DNA of 64,000 nt, taken from contig JAPTYO010000005.1 of the NCBI GenBank assembly GCA_036873135.1, positions 15,230,166 through 15,294,165 of the forward strand, written 5' to 3'. Source of the stretch: Clarkia xantiana subsp. parviflora. Taxonomy: Eukaryota > Streptophyta > Magnoliopsida > Myrtales > Onagraceae. Below, one piece after another: positions 45,701-58,157 of the stretch. Made by a program: the position numbers and the translations under genes. Below the pieces are notes generated by a model. The model was not told the DNA's origin and did not search any database. It saw only the letters and a list, made by a program, of their open reading frames with translations. Numbering within the stretch: the first letter of the stretch is position 1; each line of letters starts with the position of its first letter.

Positions 45701-47287
45701 CTAATTCATCTTCATGTCCATAAAGGAGACGATACATCTATTTGCTTTCTAAAACAGAATAGATTATCCTTATTTTAAAGGAATGATTATCATAAGGTTT
45801 TTCATCATTAATATTTCTGACAAGCGATTTCAATATTTACAGGTCACCTTCTCCCTCTCGTGCAAGGTCGAAGTCGAGGTCCAGATCACCTATAAGTTAT
45901 AGGCCAAGGCGCAGATCTCCTTATTCTCCTCCAGTACGACGTCGAAGAGACTATAGATCTAGGTCACCGTTGAGATCTCGCCATTACTCAATCTATGAAA
46001 GTGAACGGAGGTCCCACAAAGATGTTAGTTATGGGAGTGACAGAAGCAGAAGACGGGAGTTGGATAGAGCACATGGTCGACATGCATCTCCATCTCGTAG
46101 GAATAGAAGCAGGAGTGCTAGCCCCCGATTGAGAAAATCTTATCGCGACCTTTCTGGTTCACCTAAGCGTCGACAGGAAAGCCCTCACAAGAAACGTAGA
46201 TCAGCTGTTGATTCTTCAAAATCACCTAGGCGCCACAGAGAAATAAGGTCATCACCCAAAAGTGATGATGAGAAGATAAAAGTAAGATCAAAGTCAAAAT
46301 CTCCAGAAAGTAATCATGAATCAGGTGATGAAAGAACTGAAAAACAAGAGGAAGATGTGGGTCAGCGGGATAGAAGACGGTCAAGATCGTTATCGGCAGA
46401 AGGTAGGCGTCAAAGGAGAAGAAAATCAACACCAGGAAGGTCAGATGATAAGAGATCAGGACGCAGAAGGAGGTCCAGATCTAAATCCACAGAACACAAA
46501 AGTCAGGCTGCCGAGGAATCTGATGAAAATAGGGAGAGGTTAAGGAAGCGCAGTAGAAGTCGATCCAGGTCAAAATCTGTTGAGGATAACCGTTCCAACC
46601 GGAAAACTAGGGAAGCCAAGGAAGAAAGGTCAAGGCGTCACGATCGTAGACGATCAAGGTCCAGATCTTCAGAACGTAAGAATAACTCGAGGCACGAGGA
46701 CAGTAGTAGGCACCGTAACAGAAAGCGGTCTCGGTCAAAATCTCTGGAGCGCCGTAATAGAAAGCGTTCACGGTCAAAATCTGTGGAGGATAAGCATCGG
46801 AGGGGCAGCAGGTCAAGGCGTAGAAGTTTAGATGAGGACAAACCAAAACACAGAAAGCGCTCCAGGTCAGATTCTGTAGAAAAGAGGCATCATTTTGGTG
46901 ATGCGAAGGTCAATAATAAAGATAAAGGATCGAGGTCACATAGAAGACGAAAGTCGAGATCTTTATCAGCTGAAAAAGGTAGCAGAAAAAAGCTCTCTCC
47001 AAAATCAATTGAATCAGAAGGAGAAAAGGACTCTAGGGAAGGGGATCCTGTTGGATATGGAGAATTGAAGGAAAGTGAGGAGAAACTGGATGATGCTGTG
47101 GATGATTGTGAGGTGCGAGGTCCAGATGGGGTGGTGGCTTTGGAGAATTCAGAGAACCTAGAAACTGGTATTTAATGAATTATTAAGTTTTCCTTTTTGA
47201 TTATCAATGATACCAAATATCAATTCTCTAAACTAACTTTGTATGGTGGGCTTGCCAGCAGCTCAAGTTGATGATATCGACAACTGA
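42779..47287 (+). CDS. Filamin-domain, CCCH, RRM and RS-domain nuclear RNA-binding protein (five exons)
   Basis: Inferred exons are 42779-43307, 43768-44208, 44391-44904, 45843-47167 and 47262-47287 (or from 47259). All introns are GT-AG with matching phases, giving about 944 residues. Order of parts: Ala/Lys/Glu-rich helix (1-50); filamin/ABP280-type Ig fold (about 65-175, VKDVGDGTYTVTYVVPKRG); Gly/Pro/Met linker; CCCH zinc finger (about 244-262, spacing C-x7-C-x4-C-x3-H); Ala-rich helix; RRM (about 335-407, RNP2 LQVSNL, RNP1 KHFAHIEY); Met/Gln-rich stretch; RS domain (about 495-900); acidic tail. RS and RRM parts point to pre-mRNA splicing in the nucleus. Length and layout recall Arabidopsis AT3G23900 (IRR), but this is from memory and unchecked, so no symbol is given. 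No frame damage is seen. Confidence 0.9.
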
Positions 47288-49194
47288 CTCGAGAAAAGAT
47301 CCTTAACTGACATTGAGTCAGGTTCCGTATGGAGCTAAGAGATACATGTTCAATCCCGATTTAGAGGCTGAAGAAGCTCTGCTTATTCTGTACAAGCTTT
47401 CGACCTTTCTGCAAAGATGGAATGCTGGTTCTGCTAATATTGCTTGTTCCCAAACTGGGAAGTCTTCAGGACCACCCAGTATTGCAATTTCAGCTGTCTA
47501 ATTGAAGAAGCTTCATTCAAATGTTATTAGACTAAAGATATTAGGACATTGCTATGTGCTTTTTTTCTCTTTGGTTGTCAACATTTCCGCTACTTAGCTT
47601 GTTATAATACATTATAAATATGGAAGTTGTTTTTCTGTATCTTTTGCAGGCTCCTATGGAAGTGATGGAAGAATATCTGTGAGCTTAACTTGGTATGGTC
47701 TTACTATTTTGAGAAGTAATCTGCCTTAACTTGTAGTCAGCAATTCAATGCAACTAGCAACTCCTCTCTACTAAGTGATTTGCTGATATAAATTTATTTT
47801 TTTTCATCTATATTGCTACTACTAAATTGTTGAATCTGACATTTAAAGCGTCTGCCAATTTCATGTTCCTTGATGTCTTTTCTTTTATAAAAGTTTGGAA
47901 CAGTTAAAGTAGCTTGTTGCCTTGCCGCGTTAAGAAATCTAGTTCTCCCGAATGGATGGAAGAGGTCAATTGTTTGTTGTGAGAGTTATTGTGCTAATAT
48001 TTATATTCGGAATGGAGCTGCGCTGGGGGTGTTATATGTGCGCGTACGCATGCAGGTGATGCATGGCGATTTTCATTTGGAGCTCTTTGATGTCAGTCAG
48101 TCGACAGTTTGGATGGGGTTTTGAGATCCTAGACAATGAAGGTAAGCTGCTCTGCAGATTTTGTTAGTACTAAGGCCAGGGAGGGTGTTCTTGCTTTTTG
48201 GGGGTTTTCATGTAATGCTAGGAAGATTGTGGGAGTTTAACATGTTTCCAGAATACTATGCTTAAACTTTAGTAGTACAAAATACGAGACATGGTTCCTC
48301 ACCCCATTCGCATCTTCTTCCTTTTTTTTTTTTTTGGTTTTCTATTTCTTCCTCCCTCAATTCAAAGACATCCAGATAGATCCACAAGTTGCGGACAGCG
48401 TGAGCTGTGGTTGAGGTTTACAGAAGAGATGATTATTACGGAAGTTGGACAGAAGAGGTAATTTTCTACTGATGGTGGTGACATTTCAGCTGAAAGCTTG
48501 TGGTTTTACTAGAGAGGGGGAGGGCATACCTCATTCGTTGAAGCTGCATGGAATTTGTGAAGTTAGACTTAAATGCCATGGTCCTCATGATTTTCCTAGT
48601 CCTGGTGCATGTTTGTTTGTGTTATTGTTCTTGTGGTTATAGAAATAGCAGCGAAGGACAGGTCCAGTGATAAAATATATGTATAGCTGGTGCCATACAT
48701 ACATACAGTGTTGTTTCCCTTTTGGCTGGGGGTGGATTTTATTTTAGGGATTGATGTATGAGTCCCCACTCCTTAGGTTCTTTGCCTGCCTAGTACATTT
48801 GGTATCAGTAATAGGTGGGTATGCTCTCACAAGCAGGGGGGGTAAACATGGCTCTAGATTTCAGATTGGCGCAAGGGTCGATTTTCTATTGTCTTTGATT
48901 GATGTCCAAGCCCGATTCTCACGAACTAATGGGTTTATGGTGCGTGCTGTCTCTCACTCTCCCTGCTCCACAAGTGTGGTTTCTCCTTTGGCCGGGTGTG
49001 CTCAACTGACCACTGTGGTTCTCTTTTGGTCGCGTGGGAAGCCTGTTTTGCTCCTCTCTAGTAGAATTGATGGCACTTGGTTCCTCCTAGTAGATTTCGG
49101 GATGGATAGATAGATGCTTCACATCACCGCCTTCATCTTTCAAGAAAGATGTTGGCTACCACACCTAGTTTGAGAAGCTTCATCCATATCTAGT
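47288..49194 (+). other. 3' UTR and downstream spacer of the RS-protein gene
   Basis: The first several hundred bases are probably 3' UTR, perhaps with further splicing (an acceptor-like ttttgcag ends at 47650). Frames at 48445-48642 and 48751-49113 have no recognised domain and are not called. Confidence 0.4.
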
Positions 49195-49203
49195 TAAATT
49201 TTA

Positions 49204-49725
49204 GGGTTAACAGGCCTTTTGGTCCATGATGTTTGACAACTTTTGGGTTTTGGTCAATGATGTTTTTTTTACCTAGTTTTGGTACCATATGTTTGGAAAT
49301 TTTTTCTAGTTTTTTTCTAACCGTTACATTCCGTCCATTTTTTGACATGTTCAAGTCACGTGATCCACTCTAAACTTTAAATTTAGTCCCTCTAATACTT
49401 TCTTAACCTTTTTTTTGTTCAATTTAGTCCCGAAGTTTCAAAATTGACCCCAATTGGACAATATGTCCAATTGAATTTTTGAAATTTCGGGACTAAATTG
49501 AACAAAAAAAAGGTTAAGAAAGTATTAGAGGGACTAAATTGAACAAAATTGAAAGTTTAGGGTGTATCACATGACTTGTACACGTCAATAAATGGACGGA
49601 ATGTAACTGTCGGACTAAAACTAAAAAAAATTTGCAAACATATAGTGTCAAAACTATAAAAAAAAACATCATGGACCAAAACCCAAAAATAGTCAAACAT
49701 CATGGACCAAAAGACCTATTAACCC
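49204..49725. mobile_element. Palindromic MULE-type MITE, copy 2, with 9-bp target duplication
   Basis: The ends are GGGTTAACAGG and CCTATTAACCC. The duplication TAAATTTTA stands at 49195-49203 and 49726-49734, and 9 bp is typical of Mutator-like elements. The 522 bp fold on themselves around 49464 almost completely. Sequence and length match copy 1 at 22411-22927. Confidence 0.93.
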
Positions 49726-49734
49726 TAAATTTTA

Positions 49735-49968
49735 TTTTAATTTTGCTAACCTGACTTTAGGTCTCTTCTCTTCTAATCTGGCTTGGTTTGGTTGTCAGGA
49801 GTTATGACTGTTTTGCTACGTCGGCTATCTACATTCTGGCCGCTGCTTTCTTGGCATCATTGGCAGTGCTGAGCAGAATGTTGATGGCAGTGACAAATTA
49901 GCGGCCACAAGGCAACTAGATGTTACCATTGCTAATCTTGAGTATTTAGTAGTTGCTGCATTTTTTTA
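49735..49968. other. Spacer between two palindromes
   Basis: Short unique-looking sequence with no supported feature. Confidence 0.4.
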
Positions 49969-50475
49969 GGGCCTATAAACTATTTGAGGTTTGCTCTAGA
50001 GATTTTGGTGTCTGAGGTTTAAATTATTGATATTGACTATATGAAGTTTTACATTTGTTGAAATTTAATTTTCCGTTCATTTTTGCTGTCAAGTTTGACA
50101 GAATGGTGTGAAAAGTTGAAATTACCCTTCGATACCATTATGTTTACTGCGGTCATCACCAACGTTGGCCAGCCACCACCCTACTCTGGTCGGCCACCAC
50201 TAAAACTCTGGTCTCCACCATCCTACACCGACCGGCCACCACTAAAACTTCGGCCACAATCATACTCCGATCGGTCACCACCCAATTAGGGGCAGTTTTA
50301 TGATTTTTTTTTTATCAGGTCATGTGACAAGGACATGACTAAGTTATGTCAATTTTGACAGCAATTTGGCGGAGACAACAAATTTCAAAAAAAATATGAA
50401 GCTTCAGACAGTCAATATTAATCTCACATAGGGCAAATCTCAGACAGTTTATAGGTTCTTAACCCTAATAATAAT
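49969..50475. mobile_element. Palindromic element with GC-rich core, related in design to 26100-27105
   Basis: Arms with cctataaactatttgagg (left) and the complement of cctataaactgtctgag (right) enclose a core of cggccaccac repeats (50165-50285). It has no coding capacity. The ends are near tttagggc and aaccctaa, and no duplication was confirmed. Confidence 0.7.
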
Positions 50476-50739
50476 ATCTAAATTACACATTTATAAATCG
50501 AAATGCGAAGATTTGTTACTTGACCTTCCATTTGAATGGAAATGAGTATTCGTTGGCATCCAAATTGAAATGATTGTAATTTGAATGGAAATAAGTACTT
50601 GTTGGGATGCAAATTGAAATGATTATAATAAGATCTTCATTGCGCGTTTGTTATTATTTTAATTTAGCTACCATATTGAAGCTATTTTGCTGTAATATTT
50701 TTTTTAAAAAACTTCATATCGGTCCCAACTTAGATACAT
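50476..50739. other. AT-rich spacer
   Basis: It contains a direct repeat of about 45 bp (aatttgaatggaaataagta and a variant, 50528-50610). Otherwise nothing is seen. Confidence 0.4.
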
Positions 50740-52144
50740 GTATATATGTATATATATATATTGTTAATTGATTTATATCTACTAGATAAAATCTTGCCAA
50801 TATTTATATATATGTTACTTAATTATTGTGCCGAAATATATATATATATGCAATATTGGAAATTATTTTAAATAATTAATATTTCTTGGTGACTAAGTTA
50901 AGTTTTTTAGTGGATTTTAAAACCCTACTTAGCCCACAAGATATATTTCGGCCGAACCCTATGGGTTTATTATGGTCGGTCCATTTTGCAAAACCAGAAC
51001 GGATTAAACCAATCTGGGTTTTTCTTAATCGGGTCGACTTAGTCAGGTCGGGTCAGACTAAAGTAACTAAGTGAATCTAAACTGAACCGGTTTTGAGTGA
51101 TGAACCGAACCACAATCTTATTGAACCATTTTGGACCAAACCGGATTTTTAAAATCGGACCGACACAGACCGGATTTTAAATTTGACCGAACCAAATTAT
51201 AAAAAATTTCGGAAATTTTAAAGTTCAATAAAATAGGATGTCAAATTTTAAATTCAAAATATTTTCGAACTTTAAAAGTTAACCTAAAAGTGCTCTTAGG
51301 GTTTACGTTTTAACACGTTTTCGGACAAAACCCTAATACCTGGTTACGATTATGGGGATGGATCTCGGATATGCATGTTTTTGGGACTGGATTAAATTAG
51401 TGGGCTAAATTGCAATTGTTTACTTTCTGCAACATATATTAAAACTGTCGTCTTGACTTAGTCAAGCTAGCTGGATAATAAATTGCGAGCATTGAGCTCT
51501 GGGATTTAAATATATGGTATGCGCAATAGGATAGACATGCTATGCTGATTTAAAATACTTAGAATCCATGTCTAGAAATTTTGCATGATTGATTGTAAGC
51601 ATGAATTGCAAGTCAGCCCCTAATATTTTCAAAACGTTTTTAAAACTGAAAATACCAGTCGCCAATTATGCATGAAGTATGCGGAAGTTGCATGTTTTGA
51701 CACGTATGCTAGAATGTTCATGAATGAAAGCATGTGGTAATTTACTTTAAGTAGAAGTATGTATGCTAAGGAACATTAGACGCATGACGCGTAAGCATGT
51801 TGTTTTGGTTTGTTCGGTGTTTATGGCGTTATATAGTATTATACATGCGTAAATTATCGGATAATTTTACAAAATAAAAAAGGGCCATGGGAAAGCCAAG
51901 ATCGGGTACGCTTGTTTGAAAATTCCCGTTCCGGTAATTTGCAAAATAATAACCGTTTTCAAAAGACTGGTCTATTGGATTGAAGACGACAATGGTGTGA
52001 ACTCTTTCACAACACCCCCTTCCCTCGGTTTACTAGCGACCAGTTTGGTTTAGTTACTGAAGGATCACTATTCGTCGTATTCCATCCTAGTAGATAATCC
52101 GATGTTTGCAATTTTGTCAAAATGTTATTGTCTCCTAACTTTGC

Positions 52145-52357
52145 ATGATTGTCATTGTAATAGTTCTAATGGCTCGATCTGAACGTTTTAAGAAAATATG
52201 CAAACTGGATGATATTAATTATGATGATTGGAAAATTAGTGTTGAATGTGACCTGATACCTGCGGGAGTCGAGGATCGTATCGATCCAAAAGGTCAACGT
52301 ATACATACAAACGAGGGAGGGACACCTTACAGATACAATAATAAAGACAAGTTATGA
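52145..52357 (+). pseudogene. Copia gag start, copy C
   Basis: Near-identical to the frame at 1504-2010 for 70 codons, then a TGA where copy A has Trp. Homology continues out of frame to about 52800. Confidence 0.72.
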
Positions 52358-54589
52358 AGGGATTAAAGAGCTCGAAAAATAATCTGCTCGCATCTGACAG
52401 CTGAAACGGAGGAAAGGACTATTCAAAAGAGCGCATTGCATCTTTGGTGCACCTTACACCTTCGCTACGGAAAGGGAAAGGCAGCCGAAGCAAGAGAATT
52501 AATGTCCGCATACCATGAAATTATGTGCAAGGAGAATGGGATAAAAACCGTTCTCGACGCCGATGAATGGGCAGGAATTCAAAAAGTAAAATTAAAATGG
52601 CAATTGATATAAATGATGCCGACCATAAAAATGAAAAGATCTTCAAACTTCCCGAATTATCCTTGCCAGGTTTGATGGACTTCGAAATTGCTTGGATAAA
52701 CCCAACAATAAAAAGTCTAAACGATAATCCGGTGCGACAACCACTGTTGATTTATGTACTCTAAAAGGTATACCTCGTTTACCACAATACATAAAACGGT
52801 GAAACGTTTTATCTGATGCATAAACATCTGACATAATTCAGTTTTGAATTTATTTTCAGATGGGTTGCTCAAACGTGGTTAAAGACTACCTGCCTTATAT
52901 AACTTTCTTTGTCGTGGCTGCAGTTATTGATCCGGAAACTTTGTCATTAATTTTGTTAAGACTCCCCATTTACCCGTTTATATGTTTAAATTTAGTTAAT
53001 AATGATTCAGAATTATTGAATAAAGTAGTAACCATTCAGTTCATGAATTGGCCTACTTATCAAAATTAATCGACCCGGTTAAATGGGATCGATCTGGAAT
53101 GAATAACTAAAACATAAAATCCATCAGTAAGACGATTGGATTAAATGAAAACACTTACCTCTTAATCGTGAATAACGAACCATCATTTTAATACATCCAT
53201 TGATTGCATAAAGTCGTAAAACGAACCGACCGTTAATTTAATCCTTATTTATTAGTACTCTATTAAAAGATAAATTCCCCGGTTAATGTGCATGAAAAAC
53301 CGATTTGATATTAAATTTGAAAATGAAACGATTTAAACCACATGATAAAACTGGTTTTATGCGCCGTATGCGCGTGTACCTAGAAAGACGGAACACATCG
53401 TTTTCAAGTACAAATTTAATAATGAAGTGTTTTAATAAATGAATGATGATTTTTTTCGTTTATGATTCCTTGGAAATAACTCACTGATGACGACTATAGT
53501 CAAGATGTATGCTTTAATGCTAACTACGATTTAGTAGAACATCAACTATAGCATTAAAGCGAAAGCTTAAATTCATAGCCCATGAGATGGATAAATCTCT
53601 GGATGAGTTAATAAACGAAAGGAAGTAGTCAATAAAATGACTCTCCCACTATAAGCCTTGAACGAAAAGTTTGGCTAAGCAATCATATTATTAAAATACT
53701 TCAAGAAACATAGTCTAAAATTACATTAAATTAGGATCTAACATTAATTGTTCCTACGGGAAAAATTAAGTTGATTCATATTAATGTAAAACTATGTTCC
53801 AATAAAATCGGTTAGAGCGTTACATTAAAAGCTAAGAAATGATACGGGTGAAACCTTGTCATAAAGCAGCATTAATTTGCACATTAAACATGTATTTATC
53901 AAGAGTACGGTCTACTCTTAAAGAATACAAGTTTAAGATTAGCTTGGATTAATGGTAACGTGGTCGAACATGACACATTATAGAAATTTGATGATGATTT
54001 CCAATACTTTGCGGAACGATTCGAAATAAAGTACCGATCGAATTAAAATGGGTAACGGAGATTCTCAGGTCCCACTTACTTCGAGTGGGAGAATGATATA
54101 GCATTAGTGTATGCATTAGTGAATGACATGGTAAATGATGATGGAAACGTCCTCATAATAAATACAGTGGGAGGGCTCACTCCCCCTCATATAATCATCA
54201 CTAAATGTTAATGCGAATCAAGTCGGATCTGATAATCATAATGCTGAACCATTGGATGAAAACCCAATAGTCATCGCAACTGCCTATTATTCCTAGTGGG
54301 AAGAAACGACTAACTTGATTCCAGATCCTAGTGATCAAGGAATAAATCTTGGAGGTAAAATCCTGAGATCAAGAGGTCATTCTAAGAAAGTTGTAGACCA
54401 AAGTTCTGGCACCGCCATTGTTCTCAGTGTGAGTAATGCTATGAGAAGAAGCATTACTCTGAGTGGGAGTAACGATCAAACTTAAGATGAGATTATCGAG
54501 CCTAGACTTAGTCTAAGGCAACGAACTTCTTTTAAGAAGTATCCCATCAAGTGAGACATTCGTTCACGAACCAGTGACGGTACGGCAAG

Positions 54590-56113
54590 CATTGGAAGAA
54601 CCTCAAACGTCGGAATGGAGGAAAACAATGGAGGATGAAAGTGCCTAAATTAGAACGTATTCGGGATTGGTCTTCAGTTGATTTACCTTCTAACCACAGA
54701 GCTAGAAAGTGAAATTTTATAATTCACTACTGATGGAAAATTTGAGTGGTGCAAAACTCGAACGATTGCGAAAGGATATACCCAAATTCACGGAGTGGAC
54801 TTTGATGAAACATACTCACCAACTGTGCGTTATACCACAATTAGGGCCATCCTTGCCCTTATTGCAAGCCTCGATCACGAGCCTGCATCAAATGGATGTC
54901 AAAGACCGCATTTCTCCATGGAAACCTGGAGGAAGAGATCTATATGGAGCATCCAGAGGGTTTTATTACTCCTGGCAAAGAACGTAAAGTTTTCAAACTC
55001 CAAAGATCTATTTACGGTCTTAAACAATCGTCTCGGCAATGGTATTGCAGATTCCACGAGGAAATCGTCGAAAAAGGATTTGTGAACCTTCATGAGGATC
55101 CCTGCGTTTACACCAAGACCTCCGGGTCTAAGTATGTCATCATAACCTTATAAGTGGATGACATACTCATTGCTGCAAACGATGTGATTTTCATGAACGA
55201 ATCAAAGTCCTGGTTGAGATGAAAGACATGGGAGAGGCCACGTTCATCTTAGGCATTAAAATTGCCCGAGATCGTGCCGCCCGGAGATTCTGTATGTCTC
55301 AAGAATCAGATATCAACAAACTGTTGAAAAGATTCAGACTGCTCGATGCCAAACCCGTGGATACGCCGGTTGTGTTCGGGTGCGCGCTGTTAAAGCGTAA
55401 TGGCCCGAAGAACCAGCAGGATCATGAACAGATGAAGAATGCAGAGTATCTAAGCATGGTAGGAAGTATAATGTACGCCATGCTATGTACTCGGCCAGAC
55501 ATCTGTTACGCTGTGGTCCTAGTAGCAAGATTCCAATCAGATCCTGGCTATCAACATTTAAAGGCCGTAAAACGAATTATAAGATATCTGAAAGGTACTG
55601 CCGACTATGTTCTGTGCTATAAGGGTAGGCAAATCGAATTGACTAGTTATAGTGACGCCGACCACGGTGGCGATCCGGACGATCGTAAGTCCACCAAAGG
55701 GGGAGTTTTCCTCCTTGTTGATGCTGCCATATCATGGGTAAGCAAGAAGCAATGATGTGTCGCGCTTTCCACTATGGAATCAGAATTCGTTGCCCTTTTC
55801 TAAAATCGCACAAGAAGCAGTATGGCTGAAAAGGCTTCTTACTGCATTGATTGGCACTGACAAGAAGAGCAAACCTGTGAAGGTATACTTAGACAGTCAG
55901 GAAGCCATTGCAGCAATTAAGAATCCAAAGTACCATAGTAGGACCAAACACATTGATGTGAAATACAATTATGCCAAATTTGTTGTGGAAGACAATATAA
56001 TTGCTTTAGAATACTTGTCCACAGACAATATGGTCGCAGACCCATTGACTAAGCCATTATGTAGAGAAATTTTCGAAAAGCACGTAAAACTGCTTGGATT
56101 ACGTAGGGCTTAA
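54590..56113 (+). pseudogene. Copia reverse transcriptase and RNase H, copy C
   Basis: Across several frames one reads the RT landmarks VDFDETYSPTVRYTTIRAI, NGCQ/MDVKTAFLHGNLEEEIYM, RKVFKLQRSIYGLKQSSRQW and VDDILIAAND. The Tyr of the YVDD box is a TAA stop at about 55152. The long frame 55219-55755 carries the connection and RNase H start (YLSMVGSIMYAMLCTRPD, SYSDADHGG, RKSTKGGVFLL). A TGA at 55753 splits it from 55757-56113 (LDSQEAIAAIKNPKYH, RTKHIDVKYN, NMVADPLTK). Clearly dead. Confidence 0.93.
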
Positions 56114-56199
56114 TAAGCGGCTTGTATGAGTGATGACATTTTGACATTTGAAATAATATTTCGATTGAATAAAAGAATTGCAAATTGAGTATATGATCT

Positions 56200-56756
56200 A
56201 TCCGTTAGTTGACCGTCTGTTTGACCGTTAAATAGTCACGGGACTTGCACATGCCTAGTCCCAAAATTTTATTTTGTTCACTTTAGTCCTCAAATTTATT
56301 GTCCTAACTTTTTATTTTTGCAATTTAGCCCCTAAACCTTATTAACCACAACCTATGGTTAAATTGACCTAGTCATGGTCCAACCCATGGTTAGGTCGGA
56401 CCATGGGTATGGTCGCCCATCTCAGGTGACCATAGCCATGGTGCGACCTTGCCATGGGTCGGACCATGGGTATGGTCGCCCAGGTCCGGTGACCCTAGCC
56501 ATGGTCCGACCTAGCCATAGTCCGACCATAGCTAGATCAATTTAGTCATAGGTTGCGGTTGATAATATTAAGGGCTAAATCGCAAAAATAAAAAGTTAGG
56601 ACAATAAATTTGGGGACTAAACTGAACAAAATAATATTTTGGGACTATGCATGTGCAAGTCACGTGACTATTTAACGGTCAAACTGACGGCCAACTAACG
56701 GATGGACCAAAACCCAAAAGTTGTCAAACTTGTTGGATCAAAAGACTTGTTAACCC
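56200..56756. mobile_element. Palindromic element, third member of the GGGTTAAC group, left end lost
   Basis: The right end CTTGTTAACCC and the ggaccaaaacccaaaag block match the MULE MITE ends. The left arm begins only at atccgttagttgaccg, about 50 bp short. The core differs: gtccgacc/ggtcggac and ccatggt units form further inverted repeats (56360-56560). Confidence 0.72.
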
Positions 56757-57445
56757 TTATATATATATATATATATATATGCAGAAAATTGGAAATTATT
56801 TTATAACTAATTATTACTTGGTGGCTAAGTTAAGTTTTCAGTGGACTTGAAAACCCTACTTAGCCCACATGTAAACAATTTCGACCGAACCCTATGGGTA
56901 ATGGGCCGGTCCAATTTCACACATTTGGGTCGGGCCAACCGAACCCATAAAACCAAGAGAACTCGACCGGACCGAACCAGGTCAACCGAACCGGGTCGGG
57001 TTCACGGGTCCTAAACCGGTGCGGCTCAACCAAACTGTGTTTTCTCAATCGGTCCGACCCATTCGGGTTGGGTCGGACCGGGGTAACTAAAATGGTTCGA
57101 ACCGACCCAGTTTGAGTGTCGAACCGAACCAAATTACTATTTTAAAACCGAACTGATCCGAGCCGAACCGTACCTACTGAAACGGAACGAACCGAACCTG
57201 TTCATTGACTGAACCGGAGTTTTAAAGTCAGACTGAACCAAGTAAAATTAAAATAGGACGGTCAAATTTTAAACTACAAATGTTTTCGAACTTTAAAATT
57301 ACCTACACAGTGCTTATAGGTTTAAACCTGATGCCTAGTTTCGATTTTGGGGATAGATCTCGAAGATGCATGGTTTTGGGACTGAGTCATTTAGTGAACT
57401 GAATTGCAATTTCTATTTAATTGATATTATTGCATGATTAGAACT
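56757..57445 (+). repeat. Copia leader fragment, copy D
   Basis: It starts with (TA)n (56757-56780) and continues as a fourth copy of the leader (gcagaaaattggaaattatt, ggccggtcc and ggttcg-rich zones). It breaks off at 57445 where a Gypsy LTR starts, so the Gypsy element inserted into it. Confidence 0.75.
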
Positions 57446-58142
57446 TGTTAGATATCTGTCCAATTTGGGTTCGTGTTTACATTTCGGGCCTCGCAAAATA
57501 CTCCAAAACCCGTAAAAGAACTCTTCCGCGGACACCCAAGTCCAAAAACGGTCTGGAATACGCGCAGTACCCGGACCAGGGGACTCCCGGATTGCCACAA
57601 GGCAATCCGGACCGGTTCGGATTGTTAAGGCAATCTGAACCCGGCCCTGATTGCTAAACAACCCGGAGGTCCGAATTACCGACGTTCTCCGCGCTCATCT
57701 TGATTATTTTGCCAATTGCGAGAAGTCGGTGAACGCATAGTCCACCTTGATGACGGTATACGTTTTCCTTCATACCGACATCAAGCCGTTCAAAACTGGG
57801 CATGATCCTTAGGTTCCCTATAATTAGGGGCCTAGGTCTCTCATTTTGGACAACTCCCTCATTTTTGGACTTTGGATGCTCTGACTTCTCTCTAAAAGGC
57901 TTTCTCTCTCTATAAATTCTGACTTGAGCGTTGGAGAGGGCCCAACCAGCATTCCCCCCTCTCCCACGCTGGTTACTGCCCCTCGTGCAGGATACGAAGT
58001 TCGAGAGTTCGAGGTCGAGAACTTGAAGATTAGTTCGAGGATTGTGTTTCAAGGATCGCGGCGTACCCATCCTTGTACACATATCCCGAACCCGTTCGTG
58101 AAAAAGAAGCCCGAAGCTACCCAAGTGGAAGCAGACTTAACA
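57446..58142 (+). repeat. Gypsy 5' LTR (element G3)
   Basis: It runs from TGTTAGATATC to AGACTTAACA. It has the motif ttgagcgttggagaggg (57923-57939) and cccctcgtgcagg near its end, and is followed at once by TTTGGCGCCGTCTGAG, the primer binding site. The second LTR is not in the window. Confidence 0.78.
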
Positions 58143-58157
58143 TTTGGCGCCGTCTGA

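Larger units (their letters stand above)
50740..56113 (+). mobile_element. Copia-type element, copy C (leader, gag, RT, RNase H; no LTRs)
   Basis: The order is leader (about 50740-52140, homologous to copies A and B), gag fragment (52145-52800), a 1.7-kb AT-rich part shared with copy A, then reverse transcriptase and RNase H to 56113. No LTR or primer site is found before 50740, so the 5' end is truncated. After 56113 a palindrome replaces the expected 3' LTR. Confidence 0.82.

Noticed and set aside
48751..49113. 120-codon frame as a gene
   Set aside because: No recognisable domain, no splice support and typical 3'-flank composition.
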